From Maribacter huludaoensis (lineage in GTDB: Bacteria; Bacteroidota; Bacteroidia; Flavobacteriales; Flavobacteriaceae), in the NCBI RefSeq assembly GCF_029350945.1, contig NZ_JARKMS010000002.1, positions 637,276 through 701,275 of the forward strand: a stretch of 64,000 bases of DNA, read 5' to 3'. The notes beneath the pieces were generated by a model that searched no databases, was not told the origin of the DNA, and was given only the letters and a program-made list of their open reading frames with translations. Position numbers and translations under genes: made by a program. Positions 26,601-35,593 of the stretch are shown piece by piece; position 1 is the stretch's first letter, and each line of letters begins with the position of its first letter.

Positions 26601-26692
26601 AATACCCGGAAATTGTTGCCGAGGCTAGAGCGGAGCTGGCTATCATAAAGTCAAAAGAGGCCAAGAGCAATTCATCTGTAGATCCTAATTAA
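23675..26692 (+). CDS. Exported tetratricopeptide-repeat protein
   Basis: A 1005-residue protein with an N-terminal signal peptide (MLKKITAFIPLVFGLVTLANA, cut before QETK). The rest is a long series of TPR and Sel1-like helical pairs from residue 25 to the end, many with the YYLGYAYY or AYYHLAECYLKL consensus. It is probably periplasmic and acts as a protein-interaction scaffold. The TonB-receptor-like gene lies 31 bp downstream on the same strand, so the two likely form an operon and may act together at the cell envelope; this pairing is common in flavobacteria as I recall. The palindrome just upstream suggests regulated expression. Confidence 0.88.
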   Translation: MLKKITAFIPLVFGLVTLANAQETKIYTHEQKAFQDALALYNNEQYQAAQTIFDKVKVSTKDEETAANSAYYSANAAVRLNQMGADRLMEDFVEKYPTSTKRNSAFADVAEYYFQTGKYPYALKWYNKVDQSSLSRGEMDKFNFNYGYSLFSSRKTKEAEKYLEKVANSPVYGSQAKYYLGYISYQQDDYETANQRFDQITDQDVLEEKLSYYQADMNFKLGKFDEAIALAKKQLPKADRREVSELNKIIGESYFNLKQYENAIPYLTEYNGKGGKWNNTDYYYLGYAYYKGGDYANAIAQFNKIIGGTNSVSQNAYYHLAECYLKLDKKQEALNAFRNASQMDYSAEIQKDAFLNYARLSYEVGNAYEPVPQVITNYLKTYPKDEHQEEMQTLLVDSYITSKNFEGAMQLLEENKNYASKSVYQKVAYYRGIELFMEGDYNAASENFSKSLGSAEDMLFKSRADYWKAESDYLSNRFDDAVKGYTAFKNNPSAQSTEMYTDVDYNLAYGYFKQKNYNDAITYFNAFTSNGNADVEKLNDGYLRLGDSYYATSKYWPAIETYNKALALTGPEKDYAFYQKAMSYGYVDRGESKIENLEEFVSQYPRSSFKDDALFELGNTYVAQGQESKGLAAYDRLISEYRGSSLVPQALMRQGLVNYNAAKNEAALAKFKTVVRDFPKTQEAIQAVATAKLVYVDMGRVNEYAEWVRGLDFIEVTDAELDNTTFDAAQKQNLEGNVDAAIKGYKNYIQQFPTGLHAVDANFSLAQLYFGKGDKEAALPYYKYVADRSTSEYAEQALTRVCEVYISKNDYQIALPYLLKLESQANIQQNRTFARSNLMKGYYKQKNYPKTLEYADKVLSTSNIDDRIKSDAHVMIARSAIATNDEVKAKSAYEEVLKIASGATAAEALYYNAYFENLDGSYENSNIAVQKLAKDYAAYKEWGGKGLVLMAKNYYALNDAYQATYILESVITNFTQYPEIVAEARAELAIIKSKEAKSNSSVDPN

Positions 26693-26723
26693 AAAATTCA
26701 CGTACACCAGTAAAAGAACACCT

Positions 26724-28478
26724 ATGTACAACAAACATATATTTACGCTTATATTTTTAACGCTTGGCTTTCAAGTTACTTTTGCTCAAGAAGAGGAAGA
26801 GAAAGATTTGGGTACGGAAACCGTAACGGTGACCAAAGCCTACACGCCAACCGTTTCAGATGCTTTTAAAATTAAATCGGTACCAAACATGAACGATTCT
26901 ATTGTTCTGCAGAAAAAACCCATCAATTACAGCATATTTTCTGTTCCCGTAGCATCTACATTTACCCCCAACAAGGGAACGGCTTCAAAAGTAGAAAAGT
27001 TGCCACCGCCTATATTGTATAATTCATATGCTTCTTTGGGCGCCGGATTGTATGGTAATGTTCTTGGCGAATTTTACACCAGTAGAAAAATAAATAGAGA
27101 TGAAAATTTTGATATTGGTTTCAACCATTTGTCTTCTCGTGGTGGAATCAACGGTGTAGAGCTGAACGATACCTTTTATGATACCAGGTTAGATGCATCG
27201 TATGCAAAAAGAGATAGGGATTTAGATTGGGGTGCGGCCATTGGGTTGCAACATCAACTATATAATTGGTACGGTATTGAGCCTGGTGTGTTCAGTGAAA
27301 CCGTCCTTAACGGTATAGATGAACGTCAAAACTATTATATGGGCGAAGTAAGTGGTCACATAAACGTGGAAGATGCTTATTTTAAAAGGGCAGATTTAAA
27401 GTATAGAAGATTTTTTGATGCCGTAAGTTCTGGTGAGAATAGGGCTATTTTCAATTCTTCGTTCGTATTTCCCGTAAATGACGAGACCTTTAACGCCAAG
27501 ATTAATGTAGATTATGTTGGTGGTACTTTTGAGAACGCGGATGTAAATAGCAGCACTAATGATAGCGGAATTTCCTATGGTAATTTGCAAGCAGGTATTA
27601 ATCCGTCATTAACCATGTTGCGTGATGATCTTTCCTTGAATTTGGGAGTGAATTTGGTGTACGGAATGGATTTGGAGAACAGTGAAAGTAATTTCTATAT
27701 CTATCCGGCTGTAACGGCTTCGTATAGGTTGTTAGATGAAACCGTAATTGCTTATGGTGGTGTAACTGGTGAGTTGAAGCAAAACTCGTATTATGATTTT
27801 GTAGAGGGTAACCCTTTTGTTTCGCCAACGTTAAATATTGCGCCAACAGATAGCCAGTACAATGCTTATGTAGGTTTTAAAGGTCAGTTATTGCCCAATT
27901 TAAGTTATAATGTAAAAGGCTCTTATTCAGCGGAGAATAACAGACCATTGTATACATTGAACCCTAGAAACGATTTCAGGTCAGATGATAAAGGGTATTA
28001 TTATGGTAATTCGTTCGGTGTGTTCTATGACGATATAAAGACCTTGGGAATTTTTGGGGAGTTGAATGTAGATGTGAACCGTAATTTTACCGCAGGTGCA
28101 AATGTTGAGGTCTATGATTACAGTACGGAAACCGGCAACCCGGCTTGGAACTTACCAAATTTGCAAGCCTCTTTGTTCATGGATTACCAAATTGGAGAGA
28201 AGTGGTACGCTGGTGCTAACTTGTTCTATGTTGGTGAGCGTGATGATTTTTCTTCCACGGTCGTTCAAAATACACAACCAAATGATTTTCCTGCTACACT
28301 AATTACCTTAGATGGCTATTTTGATGCCAATGCACACGTAGGGTATCGTTATACAGATCAATGGTCGTTTTTTATAAAGGGTGCAAACCTGTCTAATAAT
28401 ACTTACCAAAGATGGGCTAATTTTCAAGTTCAAGGAATACAGATTTTAGGTGGGGCAACCTATAAGTTCGATTTTTAA
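26724..28478 (+). CDS. TonB-dependent-receptor-like outer membrane beta-barrel protein
   Basis: A 584-residue outer membrane protein with a signal peptide (about 1-21, ending FAQ). After an acidic EEEEKD stretch comes a plug-like segment TETVTVTKAYTPTVSDAFKI. The remainder is a series of amphipathic beta strands ending in GGATYKFDF, whose terminal Phe is typical of outer-membrane barrels. It is shorter than transporters of the SusC/TonB class (usually 700-1100), so it may have a reduced plug or a structural role. It follows the TPR gene by 31 bp, and a strong hairpin terminator ends the unit. Confidence 0.82.
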   Translation: MYNKHIFTLIFLTLGFQVTFAQEEEEKDLGTETVTVTKAYTPTVSDAFKIKSVPNMNDSIVLQKKPINYSIFSVPVASTFTPNKGTASKVEKLPPPILYNSYASLGAGLYGNVLGEFYTSRKINRDENFDIGFNHLSSRGGINGVELNDTFYDTRLDASYAKRDRDLDWGAAIGLQHQLYNWYGIEPGVFSETVLNGIDERQNYYMGEVSGHINVEDAYFKRADLKYRRFFDAVSSGENRAIFNSSFVFPVNDETFNAKINVDYVGGTFENADVNSSTNDSGISYGNLQAGINPSLTMLRDDLSLNLGVNLVYGMDLENSESNFYIYPAVTASYRLLDETVIAYGGVTGELKQNSYYDFVEGNPFVSPTLNIAPTDSQYNAYVGFKGQLLPNLSYNVKGSYSAENNRPLYTLNPRNDFRSDDKGYYYGNSFGVFYDDIKTLGIFGELNVDVNRNFTAGANVEVYDYSTETGNPAWNLPNLQASLFMDYQIGEKWYAGANLFYVGERDDFSSTVVQNTQPNDFPATLITLDGYFDANAHVGYRYTDQWSFFIKGANLSNNTYQRWANFQVQGIQILGGATYKFDF

Positions 28479-28512
28479 TACATAGCATTAGTACAATATG
28501 TAATACTATAAG

Positions 28513-28542
28513 AACCCTTCTCATCATAGAGAAGGGTTTTTT
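28513..28542 (+). terminator. Rho-independent terminator after the TPR/TonB-receptor-like operon
   Basis: Stem AACCCTTCTC (28513-28522), loop ATCATA, complementary GAGAAGGGTT (28529-28538), then T residues. Confidence 0.85.
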
Positions 28543-28605
28543 AGGTATAAAAATTTGGCAAAACGGCCATATTTTATCTTTTCTGTATTTTAGGGAAACT
28601 ATTTA

Positions 28606-29709
28606 ATGCGCATGTCAACTATAAGACCATATCTAAATCTTCTGCTTTTGCTTGTGCTGTGCATACCATTTCTTTTAGCGAGTCAGAATTTGGTGGTGAA
28701 CCCTAGTTTTGAAGATTATAGGCAATGTCCCGTTGCATTGGGCAATTTGGAAAAAGATGTAATGGATTGGAGTATGCCCAGTCTAGGTTCTACTGATTAC
28801 TTTAATGGGTGTAGCATTGCCATGGGTACCCCTGAGAATTTTAATGGAAAACAGCCTGCAAATTTTGGAACAGGCTATGTGGGGTTTTACATGTATGCCC
28901 CTAATGATTATAGAGAATATATTCAAGCAAAGTTGAGCACGACCTTGACGAAAGGTGAACATTACACGGTTTCTTTTTATGTGAGTTTGGCAGAACGGTC
29001 AGATTTTGCGGTCAAGGAATTTGGTATCCGTTTTACCGAGCTTCCTGTTAACGTGGCTACGAGCAAGGTATTATCTGGATTACACTTTTCTAAATTAAAG
29101 GGAGAAATATCACCGGCTATGGAAATATCATATTCCAAATATTATTCCGATGAAATAAAATGGGTGCAATTGACAACCGAATATTTAGCCACTGGCAAGG
29201 AAAACTACATGATTATCGGTAATTTTAAAAACAATAAACGTACCCAAAAATACCAGACCAAAAGAAAAATTACCAAAGGCTCATATTATTATGTAGATAT
29301 GGTAACCGTAAGTAATGTAAAGTCAAAATCTGGTGTTGCCTTAGGTAAAGAATATGAATTGGATAGGGTACATATTTTTAAAGACGTTCATTTCAATTCT
29401 AATAAAGCTAAAATTAGAGGAGACCATAAACAAGAAATGGAATCTTTACTTTCCTTTTTAACCGCTCATCCAGCTATTACTATTCAAATTTTTGGGCATA
29501 CAGATGATGTTGGTTCTGATGCTTTCAATCAAAAATTGTCTGTACAACGAGCAGAAGAAGTAGTAGATTACTTGATAAAAGGCGGTATTCAGAAAAGTAG
29601 AATTTCACTGAACGGTTATGGAAGTTTAAAACCTATAGCTTCAAATCATACGGAGAAGGGTAGGTTTTTAAACCGGCGTGTAGAGTTTGTGTTAAGCGAG
29701 CTAGAATAG
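28606..29709 (+). CDS. OmpA-family outer membrane/peptidoglycan-binding protein
   Basis: A 367-residue exported protein with a hydrophobic signal peptide (about residues 8-26, LNLLLLLVLCIPFLLAS). The N-terminal domain begins NLVVNPSFEDYRQCP, a flavobacterial carbohydrate-binding-like beta sandwich of about 200 residues. The C-terminal OmpA domain (about 262-366) contains FNSNKAKI, IFGHTDDVGSDAFNQKLSVQRAEEV and GRFLNRRVEFVL, with the Asp and Arg residues that hold diaminopimelate. It should tether the outer membrane or a surface structure to peptidoglycan. ATG 28612 is an equally possible start. It is a single gene following the terminator. Confidence 0.88.
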   Translation: MRMSTIRPYLNLLLLLVLCIPFLLASQNLVVNPSFEDYRQCPVALGNLEKDVMDWSMPSLGSTDYFNGCSIAMGTPENFNGKQPANFGTGYVGFYMYAPNDYREYIQAKLSTTLTKGEHYTVSFYVSLAERSDFAVKEFGIRFTELPVNVATSKVLSGLHFSKLKGEISPAMEISYSKYYSDEIKWVQLTTEYLATGKENYMIIGNFKNNKRTQKYQTKRKITKGSYYYVDMVTVSNVKSKSGVALGKEYELDRVHIFKDVHFNSNKAKIRGDHKQEMESLLSFLTAHPAITIQIFGHTDDVGSDAFNQKLSVQRAEEVVDYLIKGGIQKSRISLNGYGSLKPIASNHTEKGRFLNRRVEFVLSELE

Positions 29710-29849
29710 TTATTGTCTTAGCTTCCCATTTTTGGCAGGGTGGATAAGTTTGTATAATAACATGCATTATTAAAATCATTATTAACATTATTGATGAACT
29801 TGTTGCCGTTCAAGTAGAAATCAATCTATCTTTACATAAAACACTACAA

Positions 29850-30611
29850 ATGGATTTAAATTTAGCGGTACTGATAGATGGGGACAATATACCTTCTGCA
29901 TATGTAAAAGAAATGATGGAAGAAATTGCCAAATATGGTAACCCTACTATTAAGCGTATTTATGGCGATTGGACCAATCCCCGATTGGGAAAATGGAAAA
30001 ATGTACTGCTGGAAAATGCCATTACGCCTATTCAACAATATGGTTATACACAAGGTAAAAATGCCACAGATTCCGCTATGATCATAGACGCTATGGATGT
30101 TCTGTATTCTGGTAAGGTAAATGGCTTTTGTATTGTTAGTAGTGATAGTGATTTTACACGTTTGGCAACCAGGTTAAGGGAAGCCGGTATGCAGGTGTTC
30201 GGTATTGGTGAACGTAAAACCCCTAACCCGTTTATAGTAGCTTGTGACAAATTTATATATATTGAAATTTTAAAAAGTAGATCAGAGGAAGAAACTACAG
30301 ATGCTACCAATAAGACCCCTACAGAAAAAAATACGGTAGACAAGATTACTCCAAAAGCGTTACGTTTTATTTCAACGACTATTGACGATGTTGCTGATGA
30401 TGACGGATGGGCGTTTTTAGGAGATGTAGGCAGTTTATTGCAAAAAAAACAACCAAATTTTGATTCTCGTAACTACGGGTTTCAAAAATTGACTCCGCTT
30501 ATAAATTCCATTCCTCATTTTGAAATTGAACGAAGAGAAGATTCCAAAGGGCGTAAAAAATTGATTTACGTTAAAATAAAGGAGAAGGCAAATTCCAAAT
30601 CAAAGAAGTAG
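29850..30611 (+). CDS. NYN-domain putative RNase with C-terminal LOTUS/OST-HTH domain
   Basis: A 253-residue cytoplasmic protein. Residues 1-145 form a NYN (PIN-like) nuclease domain, with acidic residues Asp10 and Asp12 (LIDGDNI), the TDSAMIIDAMD helix and SSDSDF, all of which would coordinate metal. A linker rich in Thr, Glu and Asn follows. Residues of about 170-245 (WAFLGDVGSLLQKKQPNFD, YGFQKLTPLI) fit the OST-HTH/LOTUS fold, known in eukaryotic germ-line proteins (MARF1, Oskar) to bind RNA. The combination suggests an RNA-processing or degrading enzyme; its target is unknown. It is not clearly in an operon. Confidence 0.85.
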   Translation: MDLNLAVLIDGDNIPSAYVKEMMEEIAKYGNPTIKRIYGDWTNPRLGKWKNVLLENAITPIQQYGYTQGKNATDSAMIIDAMDVLYSGKVNGFCIVSSDSDFTRLATRLREAGMQVFGIGERKTPNPFIVACDKFIYIEILKSRSEEETTDATNKTPTEKNTVDKITPKALRFISTTIDDVADDDGWAFLGDVGSLLQKKQPNFDSRNYGFQKLTPLINSIPHFEIERREDSKGRKKLIYVKIKEKANSKSKK

Positions 30612-30687
30612 TTCTTTTAAATATTCCGTTAAACAGAAATTGACCGATCATAATAGTTTTGTATTTTCCCTTACAAATTCTACTATT

Positions 30688-32511
30688 ATGATCCGCACAC
30701 TGTGGCTACTTTTATTTGTTGTTGTCATTAGTTCTTGTAAAGAAACGGCAAAAAATGACCAGCTTAACAATACCAGAACAATTGCCGAAGTTTTTACCGA
30801 ATTTTATGATTTTAAAAAAAGCATAAATCCAATTGAAGCTACCAAAGCGGGGTATATGGTTTATAATGATACCATAGCCAACTATATTTCTGATGACTAC
30901 ATTCTACACTTAAAAGACCGTTACACCTATTTTTTAGAGGAGTTGGGCAAGTATGATTCTACCCAAGTAAGCGCAACGGATTATATGAGTATGCGCGTTA
31001 TGGAATGGGATTGTAACGTTAAGTTAGAGGGGCTAATGAATCCTTTGGTTACGGTTGCATCACCAATTTATGACTTGCCAAGTTTTGAGCTTATGCCGCT
31101 TTTTCAAATACAATCTTTGCATTTGTACATTGCGCAGTTGGGCGGTGGTACTAGTGTACAGCCTTTTAATTCTATTGAAGATTATAATAATTGGTTAAAC
31201 AGGTTAGAAGATTACTTGACTTTTTTAGATACCGCTATAGAAAAGATGAAAATTGGCGCGGATAGCGGTATAGTACTGCCAAAAGAGCTTACGCTTAAAA
31301 TGCTACCACAAGTACGATCGTTTATAGATGTTCCCTTAGATGAGAACCTTTTCTATAAGCCCATTTTAAATTTTCCAGAAGGCTTGTCTGATGTGGATAT
31401 GGATATCTTAAAAAGTAACTATGAAGATTTTATAGAAGAGAGATTGATTCCTAAATACGTGGAATTAGATCGGTTTTTAACTGACGAGTACTTGCTGGTT
31501 TCTAGGGATACTGATGGATTATTAGACTTGCCAAATGGTAAAGAGACGTATCAGTATTTAATAAAATTGCATACCACCACCAACATGACGGCAGATGAAA
31601 TTCATGAATTGGGATTGTCTGAAGTGGCTCGTATTTCAAAGGAAATGGAAATTGTTAAAAATGAAATAGGGTTTGAAGGCGATTTAAGATCATTTTTTAA
31701 ATTTCTGCGTAATAAAAAAGAATTGACACCTTTTTCAAAACCTGAAGAAGTAATTAAAAATTTTAATAACATTAATGATCGTATAGCTCTTAAAATTGAT
31801 TCTCTTTTTGCATTAACGCCCAAAGCCGGTTTTCATGTACGAAGAACCGAGGCGTTTAGAGAAGCATCTGCAAGTGCGGAATATGTTCCCGGGTCAAAAG
31901 ATGGTTCCAGAAGTGGTATTTTCTATGTGCCGATACCCAATGTAAAATCATATAATACTATTCATGATGAAGCTTTGTTCTTGCATGAAGCCATACCTGG
32001 CCATCATTTTCAATTAAGTCTACAGCAAGAGAATAAAAATCTTCCAGAATTCTTGCATCCTGAAAGTATGGGTGTATTTGTAGAAGGTTGGGCATTATAT
32101 GCAGAATCTTTGGGGAAAGAATTGGGTGTCTATACAGACCCTTATCAATATTTTGGCATGCTGAGCATGGAAATGCATAGGGCGATCAGGCTAGTTGTAG
32201 ATACGGGTTTACATGCAAAAGGATGGAGTAGGGAAAAGGCTATACAGTATTCATTGGATAACGAAGCTGAGTCAGAAGAAGGTATTATCGCTGAAATTGA
32301 AAGGTACATGGCCACCCCGGGGCAAGCGCTGTCCTATAAAATTGGTCAGTTAAAGATAAGGGAACTACGGACTAGGGCAGAAACTAGCTTGGGCGAAAGA
32401 TTCGATATAAGAAAATTTCATAGTCAAATCCTAAATTCCGGTAGTTTGCCTCTAGTATTATTGGAAGAAAAAATAGCGCATTGGATTGCCGAACAAAATA
32501 ATAAATTGTAG
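30688..32511 (+). CDS. DUF885 lipoprotein, putative metallopeptidase
   Basis: I chose ATG 30688, because the frame from the TTG at 30640 only adds unrelated residues before a classical lipoprotein signal (MIRTLWLLLFVVVISSC, lipobox ISSC). The 607-residue DUF885 protein carries HEAIPGHHFQL, which fits an HExxH-type zinc-binding motif, followed by FVEGWALYAESL with a candidate third ligand. The family is related to gluzincin-type peptidases, but substrate data are sparse. It should be anchored in the periplasm or outer membrane. A TAGTTTTG box (30654-30661) 27 bp upstream of the ATG fits a Bacteroidota -7 element. Confidence 0.85.
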   Translation: MIRTLWLLLFVVVISSCKETAKNDQLNNTRTIAEVFTEFYDFKKSINPIEATKAGYMVYNDTIANYISDDYILHLKDRYTYFLEELGKYDSTQVSATDYMSMRVMEWDCNVKLEGLMNPLVTVASPIYDLPSFELMPLFQIQSLHLYIAQLGGGTSVQPFNSIEDYNNWLNRLEDYLTFLDTAIEKMKIGADSGIVLPKELTLKMLPQVRSFIDVPLDENLFYKPILNFPEGLSDVDMDILKSNYEDFIEERLIPKYVELDRFLTDEYLLVSRDTDGLLDLPNGKETYQYLIKLHTTTNMTADEIHELGLSEVARISKEMEIVKNEIGFEGDLRSFFKFLRNKKELTPFSKPEEVIKNFNNINDRIALKIDSLFALTPKAGFHVRRTEAFREASASAEYVPGSKDGSRSGIFYVPIPNVKSYNTIHDEALFLHEAIPGHHFQLSLQQENKNLPEFLHPESMGVFVEGWALYAESLGKELGVYTDPYQYFGMLSMEMHRAIRLVVDTGLHAKGWSREKAIQYSLDNEAESEEGIIAEIERYMATPGQALSYKIGQLKIRELRTRAETSLGERFDIRKFHSQILNSGSLPLVLLEEKIAHWIAEQNNKL

Positions 32512-32585
32512 TAAATGACCTACATTTGTTAAAATATTATGAATTTAATATCGTTACTATTTAATATAAAACAATACTTTATAAT

Positions 32586-33017
32586 ATGAACACTAACCAT
32601 GTTTTAATAAAAGTTGTCTTATTTGTAAATGTTTTATGCATTAATTCATTTGTTGAAAACCGAAAGGTAAATTCATCTTACGAGGAATTAAAACATGAGC
32701 AAATAATTGATAATAGCCCTGTTGTGGGTGTTTGGAATTTTTTAATGCCCAATGCCGATGCTCCTTATAAAAAGGGGCGTATTTTTATTTCGGAAAAAAA
32801 CGGAATTTATGATGTTGTAATCAGTTTAAAGACCGGCTCACTTAATGGGCAGGATATTAAGGTTGAAGAAAATAGGATCAATTTTAATATCAATATGGAA
32901 GGTATAGAGCGTACTTCTTTTGTACTTGAGGTAGAAGGCGATAAAATGATCGGCGAGTGTTATTCTGAGAATAGATCAAGTGAAGTTTTAGCTAAGCGCA
33001 CATTACCTGTAGAATAA
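32586..33017 (+). CDS. Small secreted protein of unknown function
   Basis: A 143-residue protein with an N-terminal hydrophobic signal-like stretch (HVLIKVVLFVNVLCINSF). About 90 residues of beta-rich sequence follow, with GVWNF, then GRIFISEKNGIYDVVISL and a final MIGECYS strand. The GxW start and strand pattern recall lipocalin-like or DUF2147-type small barrels, but I cannot assign a family. It stands between the DUF885 and amidohydrolase genes on the same strand, separated from each by 70-100 bp, so cotranscription is uncertain. Confidence 0.6.
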   Translation: MNTNHVLIKVVLFVNVLCINSFVENRKVNSSYEELKHEQIIDNSPVVGVWNFLMPNADAPYKKGRIFISEKNGIYDVVISLKTGSLNGQDIKVEENRINFNINMEGIERTSFVLEVEGDKMIGECYSENRSSEVLAKRTLPVE

Positions 33018-33060
33018 AGATTTAAATCTTTCCGAAAAAATACTTAGTTTTCAATATTAT

Positions 33061-33089
33061 TTGAAGTAGGTCAACCCTGCTTACTTTTG
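33061..33089 (+). promoter_or_regulatory. Bacteroidota-type promoter of the amidohydrolase gene
   Basis: A -33 TTG at 33061-33063 and a -7 TACTTTTG at 33082-33089 are separated by 18 bp, close to the TTG-N19-TAnnTTTG consensus of the Bacteroidota primary sigma factor. The predicted transcript starts about 20 bases before the GTG codon. Confidence 0.6.
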
Positions 33090-33115
33090 CTATTCTGATA
33101 ACTAACTATTTTATT

Positions 33116-34741
33116 GTGAAAAAATTACTTCCCATTTTACTTGTATTATTATCTGGTTGCGAACTCATGAAAGAGAAAGTTGACCTGGTAATTTTTAACG
33201 CCAAGGTTTATACCGTTGACGACTCTTTTTCAGAAGCACAGGCATTTGCCGTACAAGACGGTAAATTCATAGCTGTTGGTACCACCGAAGAAATTAGGGA
33301 TGTATATACCTCTGATCAATTGATAGATGCCGATGGTAGGGCCATTACCCCTGGTCTAATAGATGCACACTGCCATTTTTATGGTTTAGGTCTTAATCAA
33401 CAATTAGTAGATTTAGTTGGCACTAAAAGTTTTGAAGAGGTTTTGGAACGTGTTAAAGCATTTCATGCGGCCAATCCAAAATCGTTTTTAAGAGGTAGAG
33501 GTTGGGACCAGAACGATTGGGAAATTAAGGAATTCCCCACCAAGGCAGAGTTAGATACCATATTCCCTGACATACCTGTTGCTTTGGAACGTGTAGACGG
33601 TCATGCATATTTGGTGAACCAAAAAGCGCTAGATATGGCCGGTATTGATTGGAGCACTAAAGTTGAAGGTGGTGAAATAGTAAGAAAGTGGGAAAACGGA
33701 TATTCTGGTATCACCGGTGTTTTAGTGGATAACCCTATGTCACTTATAGATAGTATAATGCCGCTGCCAAGTTTGGAAGATAAAATTACGGCGTTGAAAG
33801 ATGCGGAAAGAATTAGCTTTAACCACGGTCTAACAACCGTAAATGATGCCGGACTGGATAGAAGTACCATTGAACTTATAGACAGTTTACAACAGGCGGG
33901 CGAGTTGTCTATAAGAATCTATGCCATGGTTAGCAATAATAAGGACGATGTTGATTATTTTATAGAAAAAGGGCCAATTAAGACAGATCGATTAAATGTA
34001 AGGTCCGTAAAAGTATATGGTGACGGAGCTTTAGGTTCTAGAGGGGCTGCCTTGAAAGAGGAGTATAGTGATTTACCCAAACATTTTGGTGCAATGATTA
34101 CTCCTGTTGCGGATATTGAGGCGCTTGCAGAGAAACTTGCAAATTCGGAATATCAAATGAATACGCACGCTATAGGAGATTCGGCCAATATAGCTGTATT
34201 AAGGGCGTACAAGAATGTATTGAAAGGTAAGGATGATAGACGTTGGAAAATTGAACATGCACAAGTTCTTACGGAAGGAGATTTCGATTATTTTGAGGAC
34301 GGTATAATTCCTTCAGTACAACCTACGCACGCTACTAGTGATATGTATTGGGCAGAAGAACGTTTGGGAGAAAGAGTAAAAGGTGCTTATGCATACAAAA
34401 CGTTGTTGAACAAAGCAGGTACTATAGCATTAGGAACAGATTTCCCTGTAGAAGATGTAAGTCCGTTTTTAACGTTTTACGCTGCTGTGGCAAGACAGGA
34501 TACCAGTGGATATCCAGAAGGAGGATTTCAAATGGAGGAAGCTTTGTCTAGGGAAGAAACATTAAAGGGTATGACCATTTGGGCGGCATATTCAAATTTT
34601 GAAGAAGATGAAAAGGGCAGTATAGAGCCGGGCAAGTTTGCGGATTTTGTTATTTATGATAAGGATATGATGACGGTACCTGTTGCTGAAATACCAACAA
34701 TTCGTGCAGAACAGACATTTGTAAACGGTATAGTTAAATAA
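33116..34741 (+). CDS. Amidohydrolase-family lipoprotein (YtcJ-like)
   Basis: A 541-residue metal-dependent hydrolase of the amidohydrolase superfamily. Translation starts with GTG at 33116, supported because a lipoprotein signal begins exactly there (MKKLLPILLVLLSGC, lipobox LSGC). Family landmarks are DAHCHFYGLG (metal-binding His), ERVDGHAYLVN, NTHAIGDSA, EHAQVL and LGTDFPVEDVSPF. The N- and C-terminal beta segments (VDLVIFNAKVYTVD, GKFADFVIYDKD) form the usual composite domain. YtcJ-type enzymes hydrolyse formamide-like or other amide bonds; the substrate is unknown. It is expected to be membrane-anchored and periplasmic. A bidirectional terminator follows. Confidence 0.85.
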   Translation: MKKLLPILLVLLSGCELMKEKVDLVIFNAKVYTVDDSFSEAQAFAVQDGKFIAVGTTEEIRDVYTSDQLIDADGRAITPGLIDAHCHFYGLGLNQQLVDLVGTKSFEEVLERVKAFHAANPKSFLRGRGWDQNDWEIKEFPTKAELDTIFPDIPVALERVDGHAYLVNQKALDMAGIDWSTKVEGGEIVRKWENGYSGITGVLVDNPMSLIDSIMPLPSLEDKITALKDAERISFNHGLTTVNDAGLDRSTIELIDSLQQAGELSIRIYAMVSNNKDDVDYFIEKGPIKTDRLNVRSVKVYGDGALGSRGAALKEEYSDLPKHFGAMITPVADIEALAEKLANSEYQMNTHAIGDSANIAVLRAYKNVLKGKDDRRWKIEHAQVLTEGDFDYFEDGIIPSVQPTHATSDMYWAEERLGERVKGAYAYKTLLNKAGTIALGTDFPVEDVSPFLTFYAAVARQDTSGYPEGGFQMEEALSREETLKGMTIWAAYSNFEEDEKGSIEPGKFADFVIYDKDMMTVPVAEIPTIRAEQTFVNGIVK

Positions 34742-34760
34742 AATAATATAGGTCAAAGAA

Positions 34761-34790
34761 AAAGCCTCGGTCAATGACCGAGGCTTTTTT
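34761..34790. terminator. Bidirectional terminator between convergent genes
   Basis: AAAGCCTCGGTCA (34761-34773) and its exact complement TGACCGAGGCTTT (34775-34787) form a strong stem with A and T tracts on both sides, serving both the amidohydrolase and the DUF2911 gene. Confidence 0.9.
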
Positions 34791-34808
34791 AATAAATTAA
34801 GTTTTTAA

Positions 34809-35348
34809 TTACATTGTAATTGGAACTGCAACTCTTGTTTTGTCCCATCCCATAACCAATTCGGCGCCATCATTGGCATCTTTAAATGCAATTGAAAATT
34901 CTTCTAATGATGCGGCATCAGAACCGTTTGGTACGGTTACGCGGGCAACATCGGCGGCTTCATCATAAAAATATGAACCCCATTGGTTTAGGTTTTTGTT
35001 TAATATAACCGTCCACTCGTCTCCACCTGGTATGGTGAATAAAGAGTATGTACCAGCTTTAACAGCTTTACCACCAAAAGTAACATCCTTGTAGAAAGTA
35101 ATTTCTGGAGCTTCGTTTGCACCGGTTCTCCAAACTTTTCCGGTAGGCGCCAATTCTTCCATTGAACGGCCTTTTAATTGTGGTCTTCCGTAAATGATAC
35201 GAACGGCCTTTTCAGAAACTTTGTAATCTGTAGGGTAGGCGGCAATGTCCATAGGACTTTTATCTATTCCGGAAAATTCTTGGGCTGTTGCAGAAGCGGT
35301 AAAAACTAAGGCAAAAATAAGTGTAGCTAGTGTAAATACGTTTTTCAT
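34809..35348 (-). CDS. DUF2911 exported protein
   Basis: A 179-residue protein with a signal peptide (about 1-22, ending ATA-QEF). The mature part is a DUF2911 domain: DKSPMDIAAYP, YGRPQLKGR, GKVWRTGANEAPEI, AGTYSLFTIPG, DEWTVILNKNLNQWG and FYDEAADVARV. The family is widespread in Bacteroidota and of unknown function, and it is expected to be periplasmic. It converges on the amidohydrolase gene, with a shared terminator between. The 245 bp upstream, shared with divergent asnB, is very AT-rich and has no clear operator. Confidence 0.88.
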   Translation of the reverse strand: MKNVFTLATLIFALVFTASATAQEFSGIDKSPMDIAAYPTDYKVSEKAVRIIYGRPQLKGRSMEELAPTGKVWRTGANEAPEITFYKDVTFGGKAVKAGTYSLFTIPGGDEWTVILNKNLNQWGSYFYDEAADVARVTVPNGSDAASLEEFSIAFKDANDGAELVMGWDKTRVAVPITM

Positions 35349-35593
35349 AATAATTGTTTAGGTTTCTAGGCCATAAAACTAAGCAGTTCCTTACAGTCCG
35401 ATTAATAAAAAGAAGTTAAATTTTATGTTAGTTACATTATGTCATGTTTTAAACTATGTAAATGTTAAATAGATGTCAAATTAAATTAATAAATCATTTT
35501 ATTGTTACAATATGTAACCATAATTAATATATGTGTTTGTTAATTGAAACTATAAGTTGATATTTGAATTCGAAATGATATAATAATTAGATT

